A stretch of DNA of 64,000 nucleotides from Pirellula sp. (GCA_013822725.1 PNKX01000001.1:62001-126000); one strand, 5' to 3'; positions 36,404-45,580 are shown, counted from the stretch's first letter. Made by a program: numbers and translations. The notes: generated by a model from the sequence alone, not told the origin.

Positions 36404-36659
36404 GCACGACACTGCGTCGCGACTGTGAAAACTGTCGCGACAACGGCAACCCCAGACAACATAAAGACTTACCGCCAACCCAGACCTTACTGTCGCCAAA
36501 AATCGACTTCGCGACACAAAGCGTCAGCGACAACACGCACGAAAACGGTAAGATTCGACGATACGCAGACTTAGCATCAATTAACGCCCGTTCTGTCGCG
36601 TCCAACGCGATCCGCGACCCAACACGACAGATCACCACCTTCAAGCCAGCATCAACCTT

Positions 36660-37376
36660 ATGACGCTCACACGACTCCTCCTCACTGTCGCCCTGCTGTC
36701 GCTCACGTCGACCGCCCGCGCCGCCGAGCCCGTCACCGCCGCCACCATCGACGGCACGGCCCCCGGCTTTCGCCCCCTTGGCGAGGCCGACTTCGTCAAC
36801 GTCAACGGCGACGACGACACCTGGACCTGGAAGGACGGCGTCGCCCACTGCACCGGCCAGCCGGTCGGCGTCATTCGCTCGAAAGAAAAATTCACCAACT
36901 TCGAACTCGTCGCCGAGTGGCAACACCTCAAGGACGCCGGCAACTCCGGCATCTTCGTCTGGACGAGCGAAGCGGCCCTGACCGATCTCCCCAAAGGTAA
37001 GCTTCCCCCAGGCGGCATCGAGGTGCAGGTCCTCGACCTCGGCTACACGAAGCAATTCGAAGAGTCGACCGGCAAGAAGGCTGATTGGTTCACCTGCCAC
37101 GGCGACGTCTTCCCCGTCGGCACGGCCAAACTGAAGCCCTTCACACCCATTTCCCCCGACGGCAGTCGCAGCTTCCCCAAGAAGAACCTCAGCCGCGGCT
37201 TCGGCGAGTGGAACCACTACTACGTCCGCGCGATCAATGGCGAGATTCGCCTCTGGGTCAACGGCGAAGAAGTCTCCGGCGGCGCCGACGCCGATCCGAA
37301 GACCGGTTACCTCTGCCTCGAGTCGGAAGGTTCGCCCGTCGAGTTCAAGAACATCCGCATCCGTGAGCTGCCTTAA
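36660..37376 (+). CDS. DUF1080 domain protein (3-keto-disaccharide hydrolase-like)
   Basis: The 238-residue product has a signal peptide (LLLTVALLSLTSTARA) and a DUF1080 beta-jelly-roll: GFRPLGEADFVNVNGDDDTW, EKFTNFELVAEWQHLKDAGN, SGIFVWTSEA, IEVQVLDLGY and a final KTGYLCLESEGSPVEFKNIR. DUF1080 folds like concanavalin A; characterised members hydrolyse 3-keto-glycosides. It is probably exported. A second DUF1080 gene lies 1.5 kb downstream with an SGNH hydrolase between, in the same direction. Confidence 0.9.
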   Translation: MTLTRLLLTVALLSLTSTARAAEPVTAATIDGTAPGFRPLGEADFVNVNGDDDTWTWKDGVAHCTGQPVGVIRSKEKFTNFELVAEWQHLKDAGNSGIFVWTSEAALTDLPKGKLPPGGIEVQVLDLGYTKQFEESTGKKADWFTCHGDVFPVGTAKLKPFTPISPDGSRSFPKKNLSRGFGEWNHYYVRAINGEIRLWVNGEEVSGGADADPKTGYLCLESEGSPVEFKNIRIRELP

Positions 37377-37389
37377 ACGATGCGAAAAA

Positions 37390-37480
37390 TGGGCAGGATA
37401 ACAGGATTCGATGGATTGACAGGATTGAGGACAAATCGCTTGTTCATCCTGTCGATCCTTTCCATCCTGTGATCCTGTCA
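37390..37480. repeat. Compound inverted repeat, ACAGGATT family
   Basis: GGCAGGATAACAGGATTCGA and TGGATTGACAGGATT face CATCCTGTCGATCCTTTCCA and TCCTGTGATCCTGTC. It lies between the DUF1080 and SGNH genes. Confidence 0.8.
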
Positions 37481-37512
37481 AAAAAACCCAATCGACCCTC
37501 AGTAAGCAGAAG

Positions 37513-38655
37513 ATGACTATATCTCGTCTCAATTTACTGCCATTGTCTTTGCTCGCAGTCTCGATCCTGTCGAGCTCGATCGCGATTCCGGCAACGCGCG
37601 CTGCCGATGCAGCGACCGAGGAAGCAGCGCAGAAATCGCTTGCCTGGCACGCCGTCGCCCCGGCCGACATCGAAGGCCAAGGTTGGACCGACGTGCAGTC
37701 GCCGTTCGATCGACTCCCAGCGCGAGCGGAAGGGCTGGTCCGACCGCCTGTCTGGGATCTCTCTCACAACTCCTCGGGACTCTACGCCGACTTCGAGACG
37801 AACGCCCCGCGCATCGCCGTACGGTGGAAGCTTCACTCAAAGCGGCTTTCGATGTCTCACATGCCCGCCACCGGCGTGAGCAGCGTCGACCTCTACGTTC
37901 ATGACGACGACGGTTGGCACTTCCTCGCGAACGGCCAGGCGCGGGAGTTTCCCGACAACGAGGCGGAGTTCACGGCCAGCGAGGCGTCGGCCCAGGGCGA
38001 CGTCCGTTACCGACTCTATCTCCCCCTCTACAACGGCGTGAAGAGCGTCGAGATCGGCGTCCCCGAAGGCTCGTCGTTTGCGTTCGAAAAGCCCAACGAG
38101 AATCAGCCGCCGATCGTCGTCTACGGCACGTCGATTACCCAGGGCGGCTGCGCCGCTCGTCCTGGCATGGCCTATCCCTCCATCCTCAACCGACGGCTCG
38201 ATCGCGAGTTCATCAACCTCGGCTTCTCCGGCAACGGCCTGACCGAGCCAGAACTGGCGACGCTGCTGGCCGAACTTGATCCCGCGGCGTTCGTGATCGA
38301 CTCGCTCCCCAACCTCACGCCCGAGATGCTCGCCGAGCGGATGCCCAAGTTCATCGAGATCATCCGCGAGCGTCATCCGCAGACGCCGATCCTGCTCGTG
38401 CAGAACCCGATCTACCCGACCGTTCCATTCATCGCGGGGACTCGCCAGAAAATCACGGCATCGAACGACATCCTCACCCAAATCCACGCCGACCGCGTCG
38501 CGGCCGGCGATCAGATGATGACCCTCGTCCCCGCCTGTGACCTCGCCGCCGACGGCGGCGAAACAACCGTCGACGGCGTCCACCCGACCGACGTAGGCTT
38601 CATTCGCCTGGCCGACGCGCTGGAACCGTATTTGAAGAAGGCTCTCGCTCATTAA
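37513..38655 (+). CDS. Secreted SGNH/GDSL-type hydrolase
   Basis: The 380-residue product has a signal peptide (LSLLAVSILSSSIAIPATRA), an N-terminal beta domain of about 140 residues, and an SGNH hydrolase domain. The nucleophile block is IVVYGTSITQGG, the oxyanion glycine and asparagine are in NLGFSGNG, and the catalytic Asp-His pair is in DGVHPTDVGFIRLADALEP. Such enzymes deacylate carbohydrates or lipids at the cell surface. Its position between two DUF1080 genes points to glycan degradation. Confidence 0.9.
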   Translation: MTISRLNLLPLSLLAVSILSSSIAIPATRAADAATEEAAQKSLAWHAVAPADIEGQGWTDVQSPFDRLPARAEGLVRPPVWDLSHNSSGLYADFETNAPRIAVRWKLHSKRLSMSHMPATGVSSVDLYVHDDDGWHFLANGQAREFPDNEAEFTASEASAQGDVRYRLYLPLYNGVKSVEIGVPEGSSFAFEKPNENQPPIVVYGTSITQGGCAARPGMAYPSILNRRLDREFINLGFSGNGLTEPELATLLAELDPAAFVIDSLPNLTPEMLAERMPKFIEIIRERHPQTPILLVQNPIYPTVPFIAGTRQKITASNDILTQIHADRVAAGDQMMTLVPACDLAADGGETTVDGVHPTDVGFIRLADALEPYLKKALAH

Positions 38656-38677
38656 AAACAATGCAAATACTTTTTCA

Positions 38678-38764
38678 ACACAGAGAACACAGAGGCCACA
38701 GAGCATGTACTCTTAGTTTTGACGAAAGCCTTGTATTCCTCTGTGCTCTCTGTGTCCTCTGTGT
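38678..38764. repeat. Compound inverted repeat, ACACAGAG family
   Basis: AACACAGAGAACACAGAGGC faces CTGTGCTCTCTGTGTCCTCT and GTGTTT. It lies between the SGNH and second DUF1080 genes. Confidence 0.85.
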
Positions 38765-38821
38765 TTAATTCTTAATCGCTCACAACAAAATCTACGACCA
38801 AACACTCGAAGGAACCTCGCC

Positions 38822-39508
38822 ATGCTCCGCTCTCTTCTCTGCATCGCCCTGCTCATCGCCGCCGCGCCGCTCCACGCCGAGGAAGAATTCGTCGAACTCT
38901 TCAACGGCAAGAATCTCGACGGCTGGAAAGGCGATGCGAAGGTCTGGTCCGTCGAAGAAGGCCTTATCACCGGCAAGTCCCCGGAAGCCGAGGAAGACAA
39001 GCTCAAGTCAAACACCTTCGCCATCTGGGACGGCGGCGAGGTCGGCGACTTCGAGCTGATCGCGGAGTTCCGCCTCGAGGGCGACAACAACTCCGGCGTC
39101 CAATACCGCGCCCAGCCCAACCCGAAGAACGGCCCCTTCTCGATCGTCGGCTACCAGGCCGACATCCACCCCGCCGCCAACTACACCGGCATGCTCTACG
39201 ACGAAGGAGGCCGCGGCATCGCCGCCGAACGCGGACAGAAAGTGACGCTACAGGCCGACGACAAGAAAGAGGTCAAGCCGCTCGACGGCAAGTTCGATCC
39301 CGTCGACCTGTCGGACTGGACCACGATCGAAGTGCAAGCCGTCGGCAACCGCCTGATCCACAAGATCAACGGCGACGTCGCCGTCGACGTCACTGACGAA
39401 GACCCCAAGAACGCCAAGGCGAAGGGCCTGCTCGCCCTGCAGGTTCACGCCGGTCCGGACATGAAGGTCCAGTACCGCTCGATCAAGCTGAAGCAGCTCG
39501 ATAAGTAG
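38822..39508 (+). CDS. DUF1080 domain protein (3-keto-disaccharide hydrolase-like)
   Basis: The 228-residue product has a short signal peptide (LLCIALLIAAAPLHAEE) and a single DUF1080 domain: FVELFNGKNLDGWKGDAKVW, GGEVGDFELIAEFRLEGDNN, SGVQYRAQPNP and the closing LLALQVHAGPDMKVQYRSIK. This is the canonical short form and is more regular than the copy at 36660. Secreted; a role on oxidised glycosides is inferred from the family. Confidence 0.93.
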   Translation: MLRSLLCIALLIAAAPLHAEEEFVELFNGKNLDGWKGDAKVWSVEEGLITGKSPEAEEDKLKSNTFAIWDGGEVGDFELIAEFRLEGDNNSGVQYRAQPNPKNGPFSIVGYQADIHPAANYTGMLYDEGGRGIAAERGQKVTLQADDKKEVKPLDGKFDPVDLSDWTTIEVQAVGNRLIHKINGDVAVDVTDEDPKNAKAKGLLALQVHAGPDMKVQYRSIKLKQLDK

Positions 39509-39592
39509 CCCCGGGCGCCGCCCGGGGGTCGGCTACCATTCCGGATTTGTTTGTCCTACGAAGTGCTACCCCCCGGCGGAGCCGGGGGCTGC
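39507..39592. repeat. Twin-hairpin GC element, copy 2
   Basis: The left hairpin (CCCCGGGCGCCGCCCGGGGG) begins at the stop codon of the DUF1080 gene, and the right hairpin is CCCCCCGGCGGAGCCGGGGG, about 45 bases further. Confidence 0.75.
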
Positions 39593-39609
39593 CAACGCGC
39601 GCCGCCAAA

Positions 39610-42192
39610 TCACTTCTTCGGCTCAACCGCCGTCAACTCGCCCTTTTCCAAACGATCCCAGTGGTGCCGCAAGGCGCGCTCGCGCTGCGAGTCGTTCTGC
39701 TCGGGGCGATAGTTGCCGAAAAGACGCTTACCGGTAATCTCGTCCCAGTTGTAGGAGGCCAGCACGCGGTACGTGAGATCGTCGTCGTCCATCCAGCGGA
39801 TAATGCGCACCAGCGCGCCGTTCTTGACTTCGTCGCGCGTCGTGCCGACGGCGGCCGCGTCGAAGCCGAACAGCATTTCCATGAGATCCTCGGCAGCGTC
39901 CTGGCCCCGCTCTAAGGCGAACGCCTCGGCGATGCCGTCGGCCGCCGACGGGTCGCGGGCGATCGCTTGCCGCAGTTCGTCGATCTGCGCACGCCACGAC
40001 GCCCGCTGACTCGTATCGTTCAGGGCGTTGACCAGCGCATCGTATAGCCCAACGTACGCGCCGCTGCGGGCGGCCAGAGCGCGATCCTCCGTGCGACGGC
40101 CGCGCGCGGTCCGATCGCTCAGTTCCAGTAGCTTGATATTCACCGGCTCGCCAGGGACGAGCGCTTCGGCCACGGCGTCTCGCGCGCTCCGCTCTGGCGC
40201 CGTGATCGGCTCGCGATCGACCCACTCGGGCAGGTTCTCGATCCCCACGGGAGCGCTGTCGGCGCCGTCAACGGTCGTCCAGGTCGCAGGGGCTTCGACC
40301 TTCTCCCCGTTCCATTCGATCGACCCGCTCGTGAGATACCACGACGCTTCGACGGGCGCCGGCTGACGATTCGTCGCCGGACCAGGCACGAATACGCGAC
40401 GCACCTCCACCGCGAGGCTCGACGACGGGCCAAGTTGCGCCAGCCGATCTTGATCGACCAGCGAGAGATCAATCCGATTGCCGTTGAGCCCTGAATTGAG
40501 CACGACTTGACCGTAAGGAATTCGCAGGCCGAACTCCCCGGCCGCCGTCCCCGCTCCCGCGCCAGGAGCAAGCACTTCAACCTCGGCGCCGCCGCTGAGG
40601 TAGACGTTCGCATCGGCGAGCACAACGTGCGTCCGGAACGTCGGCAGCGACATCAGCGTCTCGCCGGCAGTGATCGGCGTCCGCGGCGCGACGCGCGTCC
40701 AGACGTTCTGCTTAGCGTCGAAGCGGAGCAGCACGTCGTTGTTACCGAGGTAAGCGCCAATCGGCTTCGCTTCGGCGGGCTTCTCCGCACTCGCTGAGGC
40801 GCCGGGCGGGAATGGATCGCTCCCAACGGCTGGAACGGGTGCAGCCTCAGGCTTCATCGCCCCAGAAGCATCGGCCACCAGCACCGGCCCGGCCGCGGCG
40901 TCGACGGCTGCCGCTTCGCCCGGCGTGGGAGTCGTTTCACCGCTAGCCGCCGGGGGCGTCGGCGCTGTAGGAGTCGGCGCTGCAGAAGCGTCCGCCGTCA
41001 TGGCCGCGTCGGCCGCTGGCGTGGCGGGCTCCGCTGCCGTCGCCTCGGCCGCCGGGCCGAGGGTCATATCGCTCGCGTCGGGAACGACCCCCTCAGCCGC
41101 CGATGGAGTCGGCTCCGTCGCCACCGCAGACGTGGTCTCTCCCGTGGCCGGCGGCGTCTCGACGCCTGCCATAGCCGCGTCCGTTTCTGCGGCGATCGCT
41201 CCCGCGACTTCGGCGCCAGGCGCGGTCGGCAGATCCAGCGGCAGCGCGTCGATCGTTCCTTCCGCCGGCGCGGCCGGCATCTCGCCCGCCCCGCTCGTCA
41301 ACGGAGGCAACGTGGGCGTCGTGCTAGGCGTGAACGCCGGCGCTTCGTCGGTTTCCGCTGGCGCGGTCGCACCGGTTGCGGGCGCGGCGGCCGTCGAACT
41401 GGTGGTCGAACTCTCCGCGGCAGGCGTCTCAAGATCGCCGACGTCGACGCCGCCAGTGATATCTTCGATGTCTCCCAGTTCGGCCACTTCCGACGGCGTT
41501 TCAACCGGCTTCTGCGGCCACGCCAACCAGACGGCGACGCCGCCAATGACGAACGCCAGCAGCGCTGCCATGATCGCGCGTTGCGAACGGCGACGTTGCC
41601 TGACGGCGGCAAGCATATAATCGGGCACGGCCGCTTCGTCAGGATCGACCTGCGGCGGACGCGGCGTCACGGGCGGCGCGACGGCGGCGGCCGCGATCGG
41701 CGGCGTGACCGACGAATTGGTCGGCGTTGCGTGAGAGGGTTCGATCCGCAACTGCTGCGGCGCGGCCGCCGGCGCCTGGGCAAGGGCATAGAGCCGCTGC
41801 CGCAAGTCGGCGTCGACCTCAGCCGGCTCGCCGAGCACCATCGTCAAGATGTGATGGCACGAGGCCGCTTCGGCCAACAGCATATCGGCGTTGTTGCCCG
41901 CTTCGAGGCAGCTCCGCTCGAAGTCGGCCACCGCGTCGGGGCTCAGCGTGCTGTCGAGATACTCCGACGTCGTGTTCGCATCGAGCGCCGCGGCGTCGCC
42001 ATGCAGATCGCCGCTCTCGGCCGCCAGCACCTCGGGCGCTGAGAGCCGCAGCCGGCGCACCGCGTCGCGCGAGCGGTGGATCAACTCGGTGGCAAACGGG
42101 CTCGACTCGATCTTGCGACCGAGGTCCTCCTGGTCGGCCGGATCAAGGACGTCGTCCATGTAAGCCAGGAGGGTGCGAAGCGTGAGACGCAT
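39610..42192 (-). CDS. Large single-pass protein with Ala/Pro-rich linker
   Basis: The 860-residue product has a cytosolic N-terminus (LRTLLAYMDDVLDPADQEDL, about 200 residues), one membrane helix at about 205-228 (IMAALLAFVIGGVAVWLAW), then about 240 residues of Ala/Thr/Pro/Glu-rich linker and a C-terminal globular part from about residue 465. The N-terminus, with LDANTTSEYLDSTLSPDAVA, is reminiscent of anti-sigma or zinc-finger-like adaptor regions without the cysteines. The C-terminal half contains an FHA-unlike beta region (LRIPYGQVVLNSGLNGNRID). I do not recognise a named family; it is common in length and layout among planctomycete envelope proteins. Confidence 0.8.
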   Translation of the reverse strand: MRLTLRTLLAYMDDVLDPADQEDLGRKIESSPFATELIHRSRDAVRRLRLSAPEVLAAESGDLHGDAAALDANTTSEYLDSTLSPDAVADFERSCLEAGNNADMLLAEAASCHHILTMVLGEPAEVDADLRQRLYALAQAPAAAPQQLRIEPSHATPTNSSVTPPIAAAAVAPPVTPRPPQVDPDEAAVPDYMLAAVRQRRRSQRAIMAALLAFVIGGVAVWLAWPQKPVETPSEVAELGDIEDITGGVDVGDLETPAAESSTTSSTAAAPATGATAPAETDEAPAFTPSTTPTLPPLTSGAGEMPAAPAEGTIDALPLDLPTAPGAEVAGAIAAETDAAMAGVETPPATGETTSAVATEPTPSAAEGVVPDASDMTLGPAAEATAAEPATPAADAAMTADASAAPTPTAPTPPAASGETTPTPGEAAAVDAAAGPVLVADASGAMKPEAAPVPAVGSDPFPPGASASAEKPAEAKPIGAYLGNNDVLLRFDAKQNVWTRVAPRTPITAGETLMSLPTFRTHVVLADANVYLSGGAEVEVLAPGAGAGTAAGEFGLRIPYGQVVLNSGLNGNRIDLSLVDQDRLAQLGPSSSLAVEVRRVFVPGPATNRQPAPVEASWYLTSGSIEWNGEKVEAPATWTTVDGADSAPVGIENLPEWVDREPITAPERSARDAVAEALVPGEPVNIKLLELSDRTARGRRTEDRALAARSGAYVGLYDALVNALNDTSQRASWRAQIDELRQAIARDPSAADGIAEAFALERGQDAAEDLMEMLFGFDAAAVGTTRDEVKNGALVRIIRWMDDDDLTYRVLASYNWDEITGKRLFGNYRPEQNDSQRERALRHHWDRLEKGELTAVEPKK

Positions 42193-42238
42193 GGGATTGC
42201 TCGTGCGATGAAGGTTCGGTGGGGAGAGCCGTGTGAGG

Positions 42239-42267
42239 CGCTCCGGCGGGTCGTTGACCCGCGGCTA
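42239..42267. repeat. REP-like palindrome, copy 3
   Basis: CGCTCCGGCGGGTCGTTGAC followed by CCGCGGCTA. It lies between the large single-pass gene and the small membrane gene on the same strand. Confidence 0.8.
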
Positions 42268-42348
42268 CAGGTGTTAGTGACACCCGAGCGCTCGGTTCGT
42301 GCAGAAAAATCTCGGCGGAGGAGATTTTCTTGAGAATGGGCTGATCGC

Positions 42349-42708
42349 TCAGCCGGCGGTCGCAGTTTCGAAGGCCTGGCGACGATCGACGTGCTGTCGG
42401 CGATCACCCCCTCGGCGGCGTTCGGTGAAATAGGCCGTGGCGCGGCTGACGGCCAGTTCGCGGACCCGCGAGGGGAACGCCAGCAGGAAGAGGAGGGAGA
42501 CCCCCAACTGCACGGCGGCGAGCACCCCGGGATGGATGACTGGCAAAGTCGATTCCTCGCGCGGCTGGAGCACAAGCCGCGATTCCCAGCCGTCGTTGGT
42601 CCGTACCCAATCACTCCCCGCAGGGGCAAGCCCTGCGGCTCGCTCACCCGCACTGATCCATCCGGCAATGGCGGCGACAATCAGAATGGTGAGTAGGCTG
42701 CGACGCAT
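42349..42708 (-). CDS. Small two-helix membrane protein
   Basis: From the ATG at 42708, preceded by CAGGAGT, the product has 119 residues with an N-terminal hydrophobic segment (LLTILIVAAIAGWISAG), a short loop, and a second helix (VLAAVQLGVSLLFLLAFPSRV) followed by an Arg-rich tail. No known family. It sits just upstream of the large single-pass protein and may be co-transcribed with it. Confidence 0.7.
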   Translation of the reverse strand: MRRSLLTILIVAAIAGWISAGERAAGLAPAGSDWVRTNDGWESRLVLQPREESTLPVIHPGVLAAVQLGVSLLFLLAFPSRVRELAVSRATAYFTERRRGGDRRQHVDRRQAFETATAG

Positions 42709-43329
42709 CGGGCGACTCCTGGTTGGAATCCCCATTTTGCAAGGTACGTGCCGAGTCGCCACGCCGCCGGCTCCCCGCCCGCGACCCCTCAAAAACCAAG
42801 CCGAATCGTTGCCCGCGGGGCGGTTTTCCCCTGTGGCGAGAAAGCGGCCGCGAGGCGATCACGCCACACTCGCCGCGACCAGCTGTGGCGAAAAATGAAC
42901 GCGTTCCGAGCAGCCTCCGCCCGCCAAAGCAGCAGCAGCCTCAGGAGTTCTGCCCGGCGGTAAACCACCATGGGCAAGCGACGCCCGTGCTCGCTTACTT
43001 CCTGTGGCGAGACCGCAGAGTTTACCCCCACGGCGAGTCCGGCAACTTCGGGCAACTCGATTTTCCGGCCGTTTCTGCTTGCGCCAGTGAGAGTTACAAC
43101 GCGATCTGCGTTCGCGCCGACGCCGCGCGCCAAACAGCGTGTAGTATTAGCTAGCTCATCGTGCGGCGCGTGATCTGAGACTCGTCCTTCACCGCCAAAC
43201 TTGTCAGCGTTTTCGGCCCAGGGTTTGCATCCTGCCTGGATTGAATCGAGTCTTCGGAACGGCTCGACTCGTCCCCAGACACTGCAATCCTCGGCGGCCT
43301 TCATGCTCCGTTTCAGCCATAATGCCGAC
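42709..43329. other. Intergenic region between diverging genes
   Basis: No gene is convincing. Three TGTGGCGA octamers occur at about 42832, 42884 and 43003, each followed by purine-rich sequence; their meaning is unclear. Confidence 0.45.
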
Positions 43330-43845
43330 ATGACGACCGAAGCGCGAACTCACCTGCGCCGGGTATGCACCGAGGCCGAGGGATACCTCGAACTGGGGAT
43401 GCCCGATCACGCCTTAGACTCGCTGCAGCGCTGGGGCCAGCATGTTCACGGCGACGCCCGCGGCTGCTACCTGATGGGCGAGACGCTGCGTGAGCTGGAG
43501 CGGTATCGCGAAGCGATCTTTCCCTTGCGACGTTGCCTGGAGCTGATTCCGGACGACATCCACGTCGCCATGGCGCTCGGGTGGTGCTTTAAGCGCGTCG
43601 GCCAGCTCGACGAAGCGATCGGCGCTCTTGAACACGCGATCGCGGTCGACCCGAGCGAAGCGGTCTTGCACTACAACCTCGCCTGCTACTGGAGCCTCGC
43701 CCGCAATCGCCGCCGGGCCTTGCAGTGCTTGGCCCACGCGCTGGAGATCGACGGGAACTTCCGCGAGCTGGTGTGCGACGAACCTGACTTCGATCCGATT
43801 CGGCTGGATCCGTTGTTCCAGGCGCTGACGGCGGCTGTCGGCTAA
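43330..43845 (+). CDS. TPR-repeat protein
   Basis: From the ATG at 43330 the product has 171 residues made mostly of four TPR-type helix pairs: CYLMGETLRELERYREAIFP, VAMALGWCFKRVGQLDEAIG, ALEHAIAVDPSEAVLHYNLA, CYWSLARNRRRALQCLAHAL. No signal peptide or membrane helix is visible. An ATG at 43303 is an alternative start. It is likely a cytosolic adaptor; partner unknown. Confidence 0.85.
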   Translation: MTTEARTHLRRVCTEAEGYLELGMPDHALDSLQRWGQHVHGDARGCYLMGETLRELERYREAIFPLRRCLELIPDDIHVAMALGWCFKRVGQLDEAIGALEHAIAVDPSEAVLHYNLACYWSLARNRRRALQCLAHALEIDGNFRELVCDEPDFDPIRLDPLFQALTAAVG

Positions 43846-43898
43846 GGCTGACGTCGTCGCATCTTGTCTTCTACGGCACTTGCTTGCGCACGGCCTAC

Positions 43899-44204
43899 CT
43901 ATTTGCCTTCTTCGGCGCTATTGGCTTCCTGCAGCAACTGCTTGATCGCGGCGCGACGTTCGGCGGAGAGTTCGACGGAGTCGTTGTTCCAATCGCGACG
44001 CCACGACCTTGGCAGCGAGGCGACGGCGCGGCGGATCGTTTGGAACTGCGCAATCAAGTGACGGCACGGGGGGCAGACGAGTTGATGGAGGCGGAGCGCG
44101 AGGCGCTCGCCGCGGGTGAGATCGCGCTCCAGGGAGTCGGAAGCAAGTTCCGACGCGGCGCGGCAATCGAGATTCCAGGCGGAGAGTTTGGATCGCTCTT
44201 TCAT
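43899..44204 (-). CDS. Anti-sigma factor, zinc-finger (zf-HC2-like)
   Basis: From the ATG at 44204, which overlaps the sigma-factor stop by four bases (ATGA), the product has 101 residues. It contains the putative zinc-binding pattern WNLDCRAASELASDSLERD, then LRLHQLVCPPCRHLIAQF, with His and two Cys as in zf-HC2 anti-sigma domains. No membrane helix is present in the rest, so it would be a soluble anti-sigma factor. Overlap with the sigma gene supports the pairing. Confidence 0.82.
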   Translation of the reverse strand: MKERSKLSAWNLDCRAASELASDSLERDLTRGERLALRLHQLVCPPCRHLIAQFQTIRRAVASLPRSWRRDWNNDSVELSAERRAAIKQLLQEANSAEEGK

Positions 44205-44848
44205 GATGACCTCGCCTGCTCCGCTCTCGCTGGGCTGCTTTCGTCGGCGCTCTTCTCGCTTGCGGAGACTGCTTCCGCGGCGAACCATTTTTGTTCGAGG
44301 CAACTCCGCAACAACAGTCTCGAACGATGTAGGCGGACCGAAAGGTTGCGCGGCGTAATGCCGGCGATCTCGCTCGCCTCTTGGACGGTGGCGAGGCCAA
44401 GTTCGCGAAGTTCGAACGCCTGGGCCAAATGTCGCGGCAGCTCAGCAAGGCAGCGGCGGACGACTTGCCAGAACTCGGAGTTCTCCGCCTGACTCGCCGG
44501 CGTCGAGCGCCAGTTCGCAGGAGGAACGGTCCAGTGGCCGGAACGGTCAAACAGCGGGGCGACTTCATCAAGCTCGGCGTCGGTCGTCACGAGCGTGCGA
44601 GCGTCTTTGCGGTAGTGATCGATGATCTTGCGGCGAAGGATCGCGATCAGCCATGTGCTGAAGGCGGCGCGGTGGTCAAAATCGCGTCGAGCTTTGAAGG
44701 CGGAGAGGAAGGTTTCTTGAACGAGGTCTTCAGCCGTCTCGCGGTCGCCGACGCGGGTGACGGCGTACTGCAAGAGCGCATCGCCATAGCGATCGACCCA
44801 TTGAGCGGGGTCGCCAAGATCGGCGTCGGCGGGGGGTGGTTCGAACAT
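44201..44848 (-). CDS. ECF-family RNA polymerase sigma factor
   Basis: The 215-residue product has sigma region 2 (LLQYAVTRVGDRETAEDLVQ then ETFLSAFKARRDFDHRAAFS, WLIAILRRKIIDHYRK) and region 4 (CLAELPRHLAQAFELRELGL, EIAGITPRNLSVRLHRSRLL). The C-terminus has a 20-residue low-complexity tail. The gene overlaps an anti-sigma gene on the same strand. The target regulon is unknown. Confidence 0.92.
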   Translation of the reverse strand: MFEPPPADADLGDPAQWVDRYGDALLQYAVTRVGDRETAEDLVQETFLSAFKARRDFDHRAAFSTWLIAILRRKIIDHYRKDARTLVTTDAELDEVAPLFDRSGHWTVPPANWRSTPASQAENSEFWQVVRRCLAELPRHLAQAFELRELGLATVQEASEIAGITPRNLSVRLHRSRLLLRSCLEQKWFAAEAVSASEKSADESSPARAEQARSS

Positions 44849-44881
44849 AAAGAGGCCGATGGGTGGAAAACGTGGCGCCGC

Positions 44882-45580
44882 TTAGCTTAGACGATCGGCC
44901 GCCTCGATGGTTACAGTTCCCAAACTGGCAGCAGGCGAGATGCCTGACGTCGCCAAGTAGCCGAGCGGCATGAGGATCTGGGCGGCGGCGTAGGCGGGCC
45001 AGATGACGGGGGCGAGGGTTTCTTGGCTGGCGAAGAGCTTGAGCCCGAGCACGACGTCGGAGAGGACGAAGAGCAAGGCGCCGACGACGACCCAAGGGCC
45101 GTGCCAACGCCCGAGAAGCGCGGCGACGGCCATCGCCGTGAGGGCGAGCGAGTAGATGGGAGACGCGATCACGAGGGGTCCGCGTAGCATCGGCCAGATG
45201 TAGATTGTCAGCGAGATCATCGCTAGCGTAAGCGCCGCGATGGCGGCGCGGCGGCGAAGCGGCAACTGCGCAAGCGGGTATCGCTGCGGCAGGAACGCAG
45301 CAATGTACCCGAGGTGGCCGAGGAAGAACGCGGCCATGCCGGCGAGGAGATATTCACTGCCAAGGTTGAGCACGCCGTCGCCGACGGCGTGGATCGCAAG
45401 TGCGGCAGTGAGCGGCCAAGCGGCCCAGCGACGCTGACGGAACACTTCGAGCGCCATCGCTAAAGCGGGAGTCATTTTGAACGCGATTGACGCCGTTTTG
45501 GAATCGAAATCAAATCCCTGCCAATAGGCGACGGCGGCGACGATGGCGATGAGCGGGAGCATCCAGCGGCGTGAGATCAT
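44882..45580 (-). CDS. Lysoplasmalogenase/YhhN family membrane protein
   Basis: From the ATG at 45580 the product has 232 residues with about eight membrane helices and the YhhN signatures FKMTPALAMALEVFR, AIHAVGDGVLNLGSEYLLAG, FLGHLGYIAAF and LLFVLSDVVLGLKLFASQ. Eukaryotic family members cleave lysoplasmalogens; bacterial members are less well characterised. The first frame Met at 45607 adds nine residues. Confidence 0.88.
   Translation of the reverse strand: MISRRWMLPLIAIVAAVAYWQGFDFDSKTASIAFKMTPALAMALEVFRQRRWAAWPLTAALAIHAVGDGVLNLGSEYLLAGMAAFFLGHLGYIAAFLPQRYPLAQLPLRRRAAIAALTLAMISLTIYIWPMLRGPLVIASPIYSLALTAMAVAALLGRWHGPWVVVGALLFVLSDVVLGLKLFASQETLAPVIWPAYAAAQILMPLGYLATSGISPAASLGTVTIEAADRLS

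Larger units (their letters stand above)
35732..36659. other. Long intergenic region with repeats
   Basis: No gene is convincing in these 928 bases; frames present have signs of shadow coding. They hold a GC-rich inverted-repeat arm (35948-36017), a long imperfect inverted repeat (36185-36403), and a stretch 36410-36560 in which GTCGCGAC-like octamers recur. Confidence 0.55.

Noticed and set aside
35732-36659. Possible pseudogene in the long gene-free region
   Set aside because: Translations in all frames gave no family similarity that I could recognise; repeats account for much of it.
36369-37670. 433-residue minus-strand frame over the DUF1080 gene
   Set aside because: It overlaps a clear DUF1080 gene with signal peptide and has no domain or ribosome site of its own.
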